Assembly (NCBI GenBank): GCA_938033975.1 | Contig: CALHKJ010000237.1 | Coordinates: forward strand, 1-20,042 | Length of the DNA stretch: 20,042 nt | DNA from: an uncultured Saprospiraceae bacterium | GTDB lineage: Bacteria; Bacteroidota; Bacteroidia; Chitinophagales; Saprospiraceae | Direction: 5' to 3' | In this document: positions 7,337-14,948 of the stretch, one piece after another | How the letters are laid out: every line of letters begins with the position of its first letter | Numbering within the stretch: position 1 is the stretch's first letter | The notes under the pieces: generated by a model | Told to the model about the DNA's origin: nothing | Seen by the model: only the letters and a program-made list of their open reading frames with translations | Databases searched by the model: none | Translations under genes and position numbers: made by a program

Positions 7337-9001
7337 ATGAAACATTTCATTTTTCTAATCCTTTTATTCACTTCCGTAAATATTTATTCGCAAAAAACAG
7401 TTGGTGTGATTTCTACAACTGAAGATGTTTTACCAGGTTATATTTTCTTTTCTCCATTCTCCAGTACCAATGCATATATGGTTGATCAATGTGGTCGATT
7501 GGTCAATCAATGGGAAAGAGGAACAAATCCAGGTCTAGCCGCCTATTTTTTAGAAAATGGACTTATGCTCAGAACATATAAGGTTGATCCAATTGGACCT
7601 TTTACTTCGGCCAGCAATGCTGGTGGACTGGAATTGGTTGATTGGGATAACAACACAGTTTGGTCTTATGAATTTAATGATTCAGAATGGCTATCCCATC
7701 ATGATGCAACGATGATGCCCAATGGAAATCTTCTATTATTAACTTGGGATTTGGTATTCACTGACGAACTCATAGAAATGGGACGTAATCCAAATCTGAT
7801 TGCTGTTCAAGGGTTTATGTGGTCTGAAAGAATTATTGAAGTCCAACCAATCGGAAACAACGATATAGAAATTGTCTGGCAATGGGAAATCAAAGACCAC
7901 TACATTCAGGAATTCGATTCAACAAAATTAAACTTTGGGGTTGTCTCAGAACATCCTGAATTATTCGATATCAATCTTCCTGATCTCTTCAGTAATGATT
8001 CAAATTCATCACGAGATTGGAATCATATGAACGCTATTGATTACAATGCAGATTTAGATCAAATTTTAATCAGTGTCAGAAATTCTGATGAAATTTGGAT
8101 TATAGATCATTCAACAACAACGGAAGAAGCAAAGACTCACAGTGGTGGTACTTATGGAAAAGGAGGAGATCTTTTATATCGATGGGGAAATGCCAGTTCA
8201 TACAAAAGAGCAGATGCAATTGATCAAAAATTATTCGGGCAGCATGGTGTCAATTGGATAGATGCTGGACTTGAAGATGAAGGAAAAATCCTAATCTATA
8301 ATAATGGTAATGGCAGGCCTGGTCAAGATTTTTCGACAGCTGAAATTTTAGTACCAGATCAAACTGATCCAGGATTTTACATTATACCAGAAACCGAAGC
8401 ATTCGGTCCAGAAAATCCTGAATGGATTTATAATCCAAATCCACCTCACTTTTCACCTTTTCTTTCCAATGCGCAACGTCTTTCTGGCGGTCATACTTTG
8501 ATTAATTCAGGCTCACTAGGTTATATTTTCGAAATTGATGAAAATGAAGAAGTTGTATGGGAATACGAAATTCCATTACAAGGAGATATACCGGTTCCAC
8601 AAGGAGCAAGTCCAAATGGCAATGCAACATTTAGAGCCTATAAATTTGATCCTGATTTCCCTGGCTTTGATGGCATCGACATTGTTGTGGGTGAAACAAT
8701 TGAAGCTGATGATAATCCTCTACCCTGTTTAATTTCTTCAATTGAAGAAAAACTTGTTGACCTACCCTCCTTTTCTTTCACCTATAATCAGAACTTGAAA
8801 GAAATTAATGTTACAAATCCAGAATCGAGAGTAATTGATGTCAGTGTATACAATATTTATGGAAATAAGATCTTAAGTCAGGAAGTCCAATCAGTTGAGG
8901 AGGCAATTTCATTAAGACTCACTGATGGAATGTATTTTTTGCAACTTATGGATCGTAAAACTAAAGATAGGATAACGGGCAAGGTGATTCTGACAAATTA
9001 A
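7337..9001 (+). CDS. Arylsulfotransferase (ASST)-family beta-propeller protein with T9SS sorting domain
   Basis: The ATG at 7337 (554 residues) begins a clear signal peptide, MKHFIFLILLFTSVNIYSQ. The in-frame TTG at 7259 would place the terminator inside the gene, so it is rejected. The body matches the arylsulfotransferase propeller family: repeated blades with motifs such as SHHDATMMPNGNLLLLTWD (120-138), DWNHMNAIDYN (227-237), SVRNSDEIWIIDH, LLYRWGN and FGQHGVNW (300-307), then LSGGHTLINSG (382-392). His121/122, His230, His303 and His386 are candidates for the active-site histidines that carry out PAPS-independent sulfuryl transfer in characterised ASSTs. Which one is catalytic is not proven here. 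About 75 C-terminal residues form a T9SS type A sorting domain (...VYNIYGNKIL...DGMYFLQL). It is therefore probably displayed at the cell surface rather than in the periplasm. comF starts 5 nt after its stop. Confidence 0.85.
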   Translation: MKHFIFLILLFTSVNIYSQKTVGVISTTEDVLPGYIFFSPFSSTNAYMVDQCGRLVNQWERGTNPGLAAYFLENGLMLRTYKVDPIGPFTSASNAGGLELVDWDNNTVWSYEFNDSEWLSHHDATMMPNGNLLLLTWDLVFTDELIEMGRNPNLIAVQGFMWSERIIEVQPIGNNDIEIVWQWEIKDHYIQEFDSTKLNFGVVSEHPELFDINLPDLFSNDSNSSRDWNHMNAIDYNADLDQILISVRNSDEIWIIDHSTTTEEAKTHSGGTYGKGGDLLYRWGNASSYKRADAIDQKLFGQHGVNWIDAGLEDEGKILIYNNGNGRPGQDFSTAEILVPDQTDPGFYIIPETEAFGPENPEWIYNPNPPHFSPFLSNAQRLSGGHTLINSGSLGYIFEIDENEEVVWEYEIPLQGDIPVPQGASPNGNATFRAYKFDPDFPGFDGIDIVVGETIEADDNPLPCLISSIEEKLVDLPSFSFTYNQNLKEINVTNPESRVIDVSVYNIYGNKILSQEVQSVEEAISLRLTDGMYFLQLMDRKTKDRITGKVILTN

Positions 9002-9006
9002 AAATC

Positions 9007-9708
9007 ATGAAAACACTTTTCGAATTTGCAGAAGCTGTACTCGAATTGTTTTTCCCAAAATTATGCATTGCTTGTTTGCTTAAAAATCCCATGCGAGAGG
9101 ATTTGTTTTGTTTGTCTTGCAAACTTGAACTACCCTACACGGATCAAATAGATATTCCTGAAAACGAACTAGAATATAGAGTCTATGGCAGGTTTCAATT
9201 TGAAAGAGCAGCTGCGCTTTTTAGGTTTAAAAAAGATAGCCGAGTCCAAAAAGTCATACATCAATTGAAATATAAAAATAGGCCTCACATCGGAGTTGAG
9301 TTAGGAAAAGAATTTGGAAAAAAGATTTTGGCCTCGGATTCATTCCCTACCCCAGACATTATCATTCCTATTCCATTACACAAAAAGAAACAAAAGAAAA
9401 GAGGATACAACCAAAGTTATCAATTTGGAAAAGGAATCGCTGAGGTACTACAAATACCCATTTACGGAAGTATAATCACAAAGATATCTGATAACAACTC
9501 GCAAACTAAAATGAATAGACTTGCTAGGTTGGAAAATGTTATGAACTCGTATTTGATAAAAAATGATTCAAAAATCAAAGGAAAACACGTGCTATTGGTA
9601 GATGACATCATTACAACAGGTGCAACTATTGAAGCTGCTGCTCAAAAATTGCTAAAGTCACAAGATCTAAAGTTATCTTTGGCGATAATAGGAATGGCAG
9701 AACTATGA
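9007..9708 (+). CDS. comF: ComF family protein (phosphoribosyltransferase-like)
   Basis: A 233-residue protein of the usual ComF length. The N-terminal zinc-ribbon-like part has C20-x-x-C23 and C35-x-x-C38. The type I PRTase fold follows, with the IPIPLHKKKQKKRGYNQS loop (about 120-137) typical of ComF and the PRPP-binding signature VLLVDDIITTGAT at 195-207 (D199/D200). ComF is linked to natural transformation, where it acts in the cytoplasm on incoming single-stranded DNA, but it is near-universal in Bacteroidota and its biochemical reaction is unsettled. It starts 5 nt after the sulfotransferase-like gene and overlaps the following DinB-like gene by 4 nt (ATGA), so these genes are likely translationally coupled. 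There is no obvious functional link to its neighbours; the operon looks mixed. Confidence 0.95.
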   Translation: MKTLFEFAEAVLELFFPKLCIACLLKNPMREDLFCLSCKLELPYTDQIDIPENELEYRVYGRFQFERAAALFRFKKDSRVQKVIHQLKYKNRPHIGVELGKEFGKKILASDSFPTPDIIIPIPLHKKKQKKRGYNQSYQFGKGIAEVLQIPIYGSIITKISDNNSQTKMNRLARLENVMNSYLIKNDSKIKGKHVLLVDDIITTGATIEAAAQKLLKSQDLKLSLAIIGMAEL

Positions 9709-10205
9709 TAGAAGATTTAATTAAAAAGGAATTTGAACGAAGGATACTTGAGGAAAGTCTCATGCGTATTCATACTTGTCTTGATTTTATGAAAGATGAT
9801 CACATTTGGTTTAGCCCAAATGATAATGTCAATTCTGTGGGCAACATGGTTTTACATTTATGTGGAAATATTAGACAGTACATCATTTCGACCTTTACAG
9901 ATGCCAAAGATGAAAGAAAAAGAAGCCTTGAGTTTTCACAAAACAAATCTCACCACAGAGATGAACTGAAAGAAATGATCAATGCAACCATAACTGAAGC
10001 AGTTGATGTTGTCAATAAACTTGAAGGCGAATTACTTCCGAAAGAATTTAATGTACAAGGTTTTAAGGAAAAAGGAATTAATATAATTATTCATGTCATA
10101 GAACACACTTCTTATCATACTGGTCAGATTACAACAATCTGCAAATGGCTTGAAGATGTTGATACAAATTATTATCCAGGACTTGATTTAGACATCACCA
10201 GTTAG
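9705..10205 (+). CDS. DinB superfamily / DUF1572 protein
   Basis: A 166-residue four-helix-bundle protein of the DinB/YfiT-like superfamily. The opening, with EESLMRIHTCLD followed by the W-F-S-P-N-D-N-V-N-S-V-G-N-M-V-L-H-L-C-G-N region, matches the DUF1572 branch. The three expected metal-binding histidines are present: H51 (LHLCGN), H134 and H138 (HVIEHTSYHTGQI). Characterised superfamily members include metal-dependent thiol transferases acting with bacillithiol or mycothiol. The substrate of this branch is unknown, so no reaction is assigned. It is cytoplasmic with no signal peptide. It overlaps comF by 4 nt, and the next gene's GTG begins on the last base of its TAG stop. Confidence 0.9.
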   Translation: MIEDLIKKEFERRILEESLMRIHTCLDFMKDDHIWFSPNDNVNSVGNMVLHLCGNIRQYIISTFTDAKDERKRSLEFSQNKSHHRDELKEMINATITEAVDVVNKLEGELLPKEFNVQGFKEKGINIIIHVIEHTSYHTGQITTICKWLEDVDTNYYPGLDLDITS

Positions 10206-11344
10206 TGGTTATTAAGGTTTTAAATATAACAGAAGAAGGACGAGGTGGAGGACCTCTAAAAAGGATTAGGGATGTTGCGCAAAACTTAATGCATCAGGAT
10301 GTAGAAACAACCGTATTATTCCCAAACAAAAATGCGGAAGACTTTAAAATATCTCTCCAAGATGCTTCGGTTCCTTTTGTCGAAACAAGCATGCATAGAC
10401 TTACCAAAGCCAAAGTACCTCTTTTGATGTATGTGCTCACTTTTATTCCAGAAGTTTTTAAACTCATCAGGCTGATTAGAAAAAATGAATTTGATATAGT
10501 ACTGAGTAACAGTTCATGGCAAATAAAAGGTGTGCTTGCAGCAAAATTTACAAAAGCAAAATCTATTTGGATTCAAAATGATTCTTACCAACCAAGTTCT
10601 ATTAAGAGACTATTCAATTTTGTCTCTAACAGAGCTGATGCCTTTGTTTTTGTATCCAACCGAACCAAAGAGTTTTATGCATCTGTGAATCCTAATATTC
10701 TTGACAAACCATATGTTGTAATACAATCTCCAGTCGACACAACAAAATTTGCTCCTAAGCAAAAACAAGAAACTTCAGATAGCGATGAAATAAATATTTT
10801 GTCAGTAGGATATATCAATCACAATAAAGGTTTTGATACACTTATCAAAGCAATACATGAGGTCAATAAAAAAACAGATAAAAAAGTAAATTTTTCAATT
10901 GCGGGTCCAGCTTTTGATAGTCAACAAGATTACTTCAATTTGTTACTTGATCTTCAAAAGCAACTTCAAGTTGATAATTTAGAATTCCTCGGAATGAGAA
11001 AAGATATTCCTTCACTTTTGAACAAGACAGATATTTATGTTTGTTCTTCTGATTTTGAAGCAAGTCCAATTTCTGTATGGGAGGCACTTGCCTCAAAACT
11101 ACCGGTTGTTTCTACCGATGTAGGTGATGTAGAAGATATTTTCACAGAACACAAATGTGGTATAGTTGTTCCCTCAAAAGATCCTTCCAAATTAGCAAAC
11201 TCTGTCCTACAGCTTATTGGAAATGAAGCTTTGAGAAATGAACTAGCTATCAAGGCTAGGGAAAGTGCTGTGTCTCTATTTTCGGTGAATGCTGTTGCTG
11301 AAAAATATCGAAACTTCTATTATCAAGTATATCAATCAAAATAA
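10205..11344 (+). CDS. GT4-family glycosyltransferase
   Basis: A 379-residue GT-B fold enzyme. The N-terminal domain has the GRGGGPLKRI loop (about residues 12-21) that in GT4 enzymes contacts the nucleotide-sugar and acceptor. The C-terminal Rossmann domain contains ILSVGYINHNKGFDTLI and the catalytic-type E-x7-E motif at E285/E293 (EASPISVWE). It probably transfers a sugar from a nucleotide donor to a lipid-linked or exported glycan at the cytoplasmic face. Donor and acceptor cannot be read from sequence. The start is GTG, overlapping the DinB-like stop by one base (TAGTG), which suggests termination-reinitiation coupling. It is the last gene before the 160-nt gap and may functionally belong with the glycan cluster that follows. 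Confidence 0.93.
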   Translation: MVIKVLNITEEGRGGGPLKRIRDVAQNLMHQDVETTVLFPNKNAEDFKISLQDASVPFVETSMHRLTKAKVPLLMYVLTFIPEVFKLIRLIRKNEFDIVLSNSSWQIKGVLAAKFTKAKSIWIQNDSYQPSSIKRLFNFVSNRADAFVFVSNRTKEFYASVNPNILDKPYVVIQSPVDTTKFAPKQKQETSDSDEINILSVGYINHNKGFDTLIKAIHEVNKKTDKKVNFSIAGPAFDSQQDYFNLLLDLQKQLQVDNLEFLGMRKDIPSLLNKTDIYVCSSDFEASPISVWEALASKLPVVSTDVGDVEDIFTEHKCGIVVPSKDPSKLANSVLQLIGNEALRNELAIKARESAVSLFSVNAVAEKYRNFYYQVYQSK

Positions 11345-11504
11345 GCTCTTTACTTCATTGAAGCTCACTTTGTAGGCTATATTATATACCATATTTAAGT
11401 CAAGTCATTATATATTAATTAAATTTGCAATAAGTACAAATTAATTAGAGATTCCTGTTAACACTTAAGATTCTCTATTTTTAAAAGAATCATGCAAAAT
11501 AAAT
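11345..11504 (+). promoter_or_regulatory. Only sizeable intergenic gap: candidate promoter region for the glycan gene set
   Basis: This gap of about 160 bases is strongly AT-rich. It contains TAAATTTG at 11420-11427, a full match to the Bacteroidota -7 consensus TAnnTTTG. A matching -33 TTTG at ideal spacing is not clear; the closest is TTTA at 11394. The -7 candidate overlaps the left arm of an imperfect hairpin: TAATTA-A-ATTTG (11416-11427) pairs with CAAATTAATTA (11437-11447) around a 9-nt loop. A second short hairpin (GATTCT 11469-11474 with AGAATC 11486-11491) lies just before manC. None has a terminator-like T-run. If the -7 site is used, the leader would be about 70 nt. Confidence 0.4.
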
Positions 11505-12578
11505 ATGACTCATAAAAATACGTATGTTGCTATCATGGCAGGAGGAGTTGGTTCAAGATTTTGGCCATCAAGCAGAGAAAGTTTGCCAAAACAATTTCTA
11601 GATATTTTGGGTATCGGAAAATCATTGATCCAACTGACTTGTGAGCGATTTGAAAATATAGTGCCGGCAGAAAACATATTGGTTCTGACCAACAAAGCTT
11701 ACGTAGGTTTGGTCAAGGAACATCTACCCCAGGTACCTGAAGCTAATATCATAGCAGAACCAAGTAGAAATAATACTGCACCTTGTAATGCACTACTCGC
11801 TCTCAAATTAATTGAGAAAGACAAAGATGCTAACTTGGTTATTGTACCATCGGATCACGTGATTCTAAAAGAACAAGAATTTTTAAACAAGATTACTGAG
11901 GCTGTAAGCTTTGCTTCTGCAAATGACAAACTGGTTACATTAAGCATTCAGCCTACTCGTCCTGACACTGGATATGGTTACATAGAATTAGGTGAAACAG
12001 CAGAAGGAAGTATTAGAAAGGTGGTGCAATTTAAAGAGAAGCCAAATTTAGAAACTGCGAAAGAGTATATTGCTAATGGAAATTTTGCATGGAACGCTGG
12101 AATATTTATTTGGAGTGCAAAAACAATAATTGATTCTTTTATTAAAAATGCAAAAAATATTATTGATGTTTTGAGTGAGGATCTTTCCAAGCTAAATACA
12201 GCAGATGAGCAAAACTATATTGATCGTGTATATCCAAACACAGAAAGCATCAGCATAGATTACGCAATTTTAGAAAGATCAGACCAACTTTATACCATAC
12301 CATCAGATATTGGATGGTCAGATCTTGGCACATGGAATTCTCTCCATGCTTACATGGAAAAAGATGATAACGAAAATGTTGTAATTGCAAGCGCCAATAA
12401 ACTAGAAGATGTAAGTCAAACATTTATTAAAAGTTACAATGACAAATTGGTAGTAGTAAATGGTCTTAAGAATTACATCATAATCGATGAAGAAGATGTG
12501 TTGATGATTTACCCAAAGGATAAAGAACAAGAAATCAAATCTGTAAGAGTTTCGATCGAAGAGGATCGATACCTATAA
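11505..12578 (+). CDS. manC: Mannose-1-phosphate guanylyltransferase (GDP-mannose synthesis)
   Basis: A 357-residue cytoplasmic nucleotidyltransferase. It makes GDP-mannose from mannose-1-phosphate and GTP, the donor for mannose and the precursor for GDP-fucose, GDP-rhamnose and GDP-perosamine type sugars. The signature loop is at residues 12-31: A-G-G-V-G-S-R-F-W-P-S-S-R-E-S with P-K-Q-F at 28-31. Also visible are VPSDH (114-118) and N-F-A-W-N-A-G-I-F-I-W (193-203), a typical mannose-1-P site segment. The length fits the monofunctional form; the phosphomannose isomerase cupin found in about 480-residue bifunctional enzymes is absent. It heads the gene set behind a candidate promoter. Its TAA shares one base with the ATG of the next glycosyltransferase. 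Confidence 0.95.
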   Translation: MTHKNTYVAIMAGGVGSRFWPSSRESLPKQFLDILGIGKSLIQLTCERFENIVPAENILVLTNKAYVGLVKEHLPQVPEANIIAEPSRNNTAPCNALLALKLIEKDKDANLVIVPSDHVILKEQEFLNKITEAVSFASANDKLVTLSIQPTRPDTGYGYIELGETAEGSIRKVVQFKEKPNLETAKEYIANGNFAWNAGIFIWSAKTIIDSFIKNAKNIIDVLSEDLSKLNTADEQNYIDRVYPNTESISIDYAILERSDQLYTIPSDIGWSDLGTWNSLHAYMEKDDNENVVIASANKLEDVSQTFIKSYNDKLVVVNGLKNYIIIDEEDVLMIYPKDKEQEIKSVRVSIEEDRYL

Positions 12579-13717
12579 TGTCTAAGAGCAAAAAGATAAT
12601 ATTAGTCGCAAATTCAACTTGGAATATTTATAATTTTAGGTTGAATATTCTGAGATTGTTGATATCACATGGACATGAGTTGGTCGTTATTGCCCCTGTA
12701 GATGAATATCTTGAGTACAAAGAAAATTTTCCAGAAGTAAAACATGTGCCCTTAAAAACAATGGCACGAGATAGCACCAACCCACTGAAAGATATTCTCT
12801 TATTGGTAGAGCTCTATAGAAAGTATAAGTGGTTGCAACCTGATCTTATCATACACTATACCAATAAACCAAACATATATGGAGGACTAGCGGCGAAATT
12901 GCTAAAAATTCCTTCTGTTGCATTTGTGACCGGCTTAGGCTATACTTTTATACACAAAGGTTTCTTGAATTTTATTGTTAAGAAACTCTATAGGCTTTCT
13001 GGTAAGTCTCACAAAAAAGTAATTTTTGAAAATGAGGATGATCTTAGTTTGTTTATTGATGAAAAAATAATTGAACAACAAAAGGCAGTCTCTGTAAAAG
13101 GTTGTGGAGTTGATACATCATATTATATCCCCTACCCTAATGGCCAGATAAAAGAAAACACAACATTCACTTTTATAGGTCGTCTTTTATATGATAAAGG
13201 AATTATTGAGTTTATAAATGCAGCTAAAAAAATCAAAGCCAAATTCCCTGATTGCAAATTCGAAATAATTGGAGAGTTTGATTCTAATAATCCATCCAAC
13301 ATAGACCGAGAGTTTTTGGTAAACTGGGTGGATAGTGGAATTGTCGATTACAAAGGATTCGTTAGGGACATCAGACCTCTTTTAAAGCACTCAGATTGTG
13401 TCGTTCTTCCTTCATATAGAGAAGGAATGCCTAGAACTATTTTGGAAGGTATGTCCATGGGTAAGGCAATAATCACTTCAGATGTTCCAGGTTGCCGCGA
13501 GACTGTAATAGAAAATGTAAATGGACTTATTGTGCCTGTAAAAGATGAAAACGCTTTAGCCCTTGCTTTTGAAAAATTCATCAACTTACCATATGAGCAA
13601 AGAAAAAAAATGGGAGAAGCAGGAAGAAAGATGGCAGAAGAAATTTTTGATGACAAATTAATAGCAGAAAATATTTACGATATTTTAAACCCAATTATCG
13701 ATGGCGCAAAATCCTAA
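12578..13717 (+). CDS. GT4-family glycosyltransferase, PglA/CapM-like
   Basis: A 379-residue GT-B enzyme. The N-terminal domain has the S-T-W-N-I-Y-N-F-R-L segment (13-22) and the V-T-G-L-G-Y-T-F motif (117-124), both characteristic of the subgroup that includes Campylobacter PglA, which adds GalNAc to an undecaprenyl-diphosphate-linked sugar. The C-terminal domain has FIGRLLYDKGIIEFI, GCGVDTSYY and the E-x7-E motif at E282/E290 (EGMPRTILE), followed by VPGCRETV and NGLIVPVKD. It probably adds the second sugar (a HexNAc or hexuronic acid) on a lipid-linked oligosaccharide at the inner leaflet. The exact donor is unknown. The start shares one base with the manC stop. The 3' end overlaps the following gene by 17 nt. 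Confidence 0.93.
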   Translation: MSKSKKIILVANSTWNIYNFRLNILRLLISHGHELVVIAPVDEYLEYKENFPEVKHVPLKTMARDSTNPLKDILLLVELYRKYKWLQPDLIIHYTNKPNIYGGLAAKLLKIPSVAFVTGLGYTFIHKGFLNFIVKKLYRLSGKSHKKVIFENEDDLSLFIDEKIIEQQKAVSVKGCGVDTSYYIPYPNGQIKENTTFTFIGRLLYDKGIIEFINAAKKIKAKFPDCKFEIIGEFDSNNPSNIDREFLVNWVDSGIVDYKGFVRDIRPLLKHSDCVVLPSYREGMPRTILEGMSMGKAIITSDVPGCRETVIENVNGLIVPVKDENALALAFEKFINLPYEQRKKMGEAGRKMAEEIFDDKLIAENIYDILNPIIDGAKS

Positions 13718-14948
13718 GGCGGCATTATTAATCCACTATTACTTTCCTCCTATTCATTCTATCGGGGTACTACGGAATTTTTATTTAGCGCAAGCTTTAA
13801 ACAAGAATGTAGATAAACTAAAAGTCCTTACAACAAGCAATCGAAATGTACTTCCCCAAAATAATATGAAAGGACTTGAGGAATTCGATATTACAGTCTT
13901 AGCTACAAGAGATTATAGATCACGGAGAAAACAAACACACTTTAAAGAATCAGAAAAAGAAAAGTGGAGCATCAAGTTCGGACGTAAATTAATTGATAGC
14001 TATCCTTTCAATGTTTGGATTGGAGAAGGCGGGTCTACTTATATCAGAGAGGGAATCAAAGCAGGAAGTCAATTTCTAACTGAAAATCCAGAAGCCATAA
14101 TTTACAGCTCGTTTAGACCATATGCAGATCTCTTTATTGGCAGCAAACTAAAATCTGCGTTTCCCAAATCAAAGTGGGTTGTTGATTTCAGGGATCTACA
14201 TGTTGACCCGATGTATAAAAATGTTTTCCTACCATCTTATCAAAGAAGTGTTAATCGAAAGATGCTAAAAAAAGCAGATTTGATAATTACGGTTTCAGAT
14301 GGATTGGCGAATGAATTGAATAAGACACATTCAAATGTAAAAACTATTTATAACGGAATAATAACACGAGCACCAGAAGCAAAGAAGTTTGAAAAATTTA
14401 CTATCTCATATACCGGTTCTTTATTTGGCAATAACAGGAATCCTTCAGAATTTTTCAAATTCATCAAAATTAAAATTGATAGCTCCGAAATTGATATTAA
14501 AAAAATTGAGATCAAATATGCTGGCAAAGACGGAGTCAAATTTAGGAAGTATATACAAGAACACAATCTAGATTCCATATATGAAGATTTAGGAATTTTA
14601 TCTCATACTAAAGCAAAACAACTACAACAGCAAGCTCATCTAAATCTATTACTTACAAGTGTTACCAAAAATCACAAAGGTGTTTTGACTGGTAAATTAT
14701 TTGAGTACATTGGTTCTCTTACACCTACTGTCGCCGTCATAACCGGAGGAGAAGATCCTGAAATTGAACAATTGCTCGAACAAACTGACTCAGGTATTGC
14801 TTTTTATAGTCACAAAAGTAATGGCAAGAAAATAATGGAATGGTATAACTTGTGGAAAGAAGGTAAACCTAAAATTAATGATGAGGCGAAGATTAAGAAT
14901 GGTTATTCATGGGATGAGGCAAGTGCTAAAATTTTATCAAACTTATAA
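13701..14948 (+). CDS. GT4-like glycosyltransferase lacking a classical E-x7-E motif
   Basis: A 415-residue GT-B protein. The N-terminal H-Y-Y-F-P-P-I-H-S-I-G-V-L-R (12-25) and VVDFRD...P segments match GT4 enzymes that act in exopolysaccharide and O-antigen assembly. The second Rossmann domain has FTISYTGSLFGNNRNP. In the region where E-x7-E normally lies it has H-K-G-V-L-T-G-K-L-F-E-Y-I-G, the (P/T)GK(L/I)FEYL variant known in a subgroup of GT4-like proteins. The acceptor-side acidic residue is thus replaced by the TGK pattern, with a Glu kept in FEY. Sugar donor and acceptor are unassigned. The ATG lies inside the previous gene (17-nt overlap, different frame); the GT4 N-terminal motif supports this start. 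The stop shares one base with the next ATG. Confidence 0.88.
   Translation: MAQNPKAALLIHYYFPPIHSIGVLRNFYLAQALNKNVDKLKVLTTSNRNVLPQNNMKGLEEFDITVLATRDYRSRRKQTHFKESEKEKWSIKFGRKLIDSYPFNVWIGEGGSTYIREGIKAGSQFLTENPEAIIYSSFRPYADLFIGSKLKSAFPKSKWVVDFRDLHVDPMYKNVFLPSYQRSVNRKMLKKADLIITVSDGLANELNKTHSNVKTIYNGIITRAPEAKKFEKFTISYTGSLFGNNRNPSEFFKFIKIKIDSSEIDIKKIEIKYAGKDGVKFRKYIQEHNLDSIYEDLGILSHTKAKQLQQQAHLNLLLTSVTKNHKGVLTGKLFEYIGSLTPTVAVITGGEDPEIEQLLEQTDSGIAFYSHKSNGKKIMEWYNLWKEGKPKINDEAKIKNGYSWDEASAKILSNL

Noticed and set aside
11416..11447. Terminator for the GT4 gene ending at 11344
   Set aside because: The hairpin is AT-only in most of its stem, has a bulge and is followed by GAGATTCC rather than a T-run; an operator or promoter-associated dyad is more likely.
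13348..13656. 102-codon minus-strand open frame inside the PglA-like glycosyltransferase gene
   Set aside because: The translation has no recognisable domain and lies wholly antisense to a well-supported gene; a chance frame. The same applies to other short frames on either strand.
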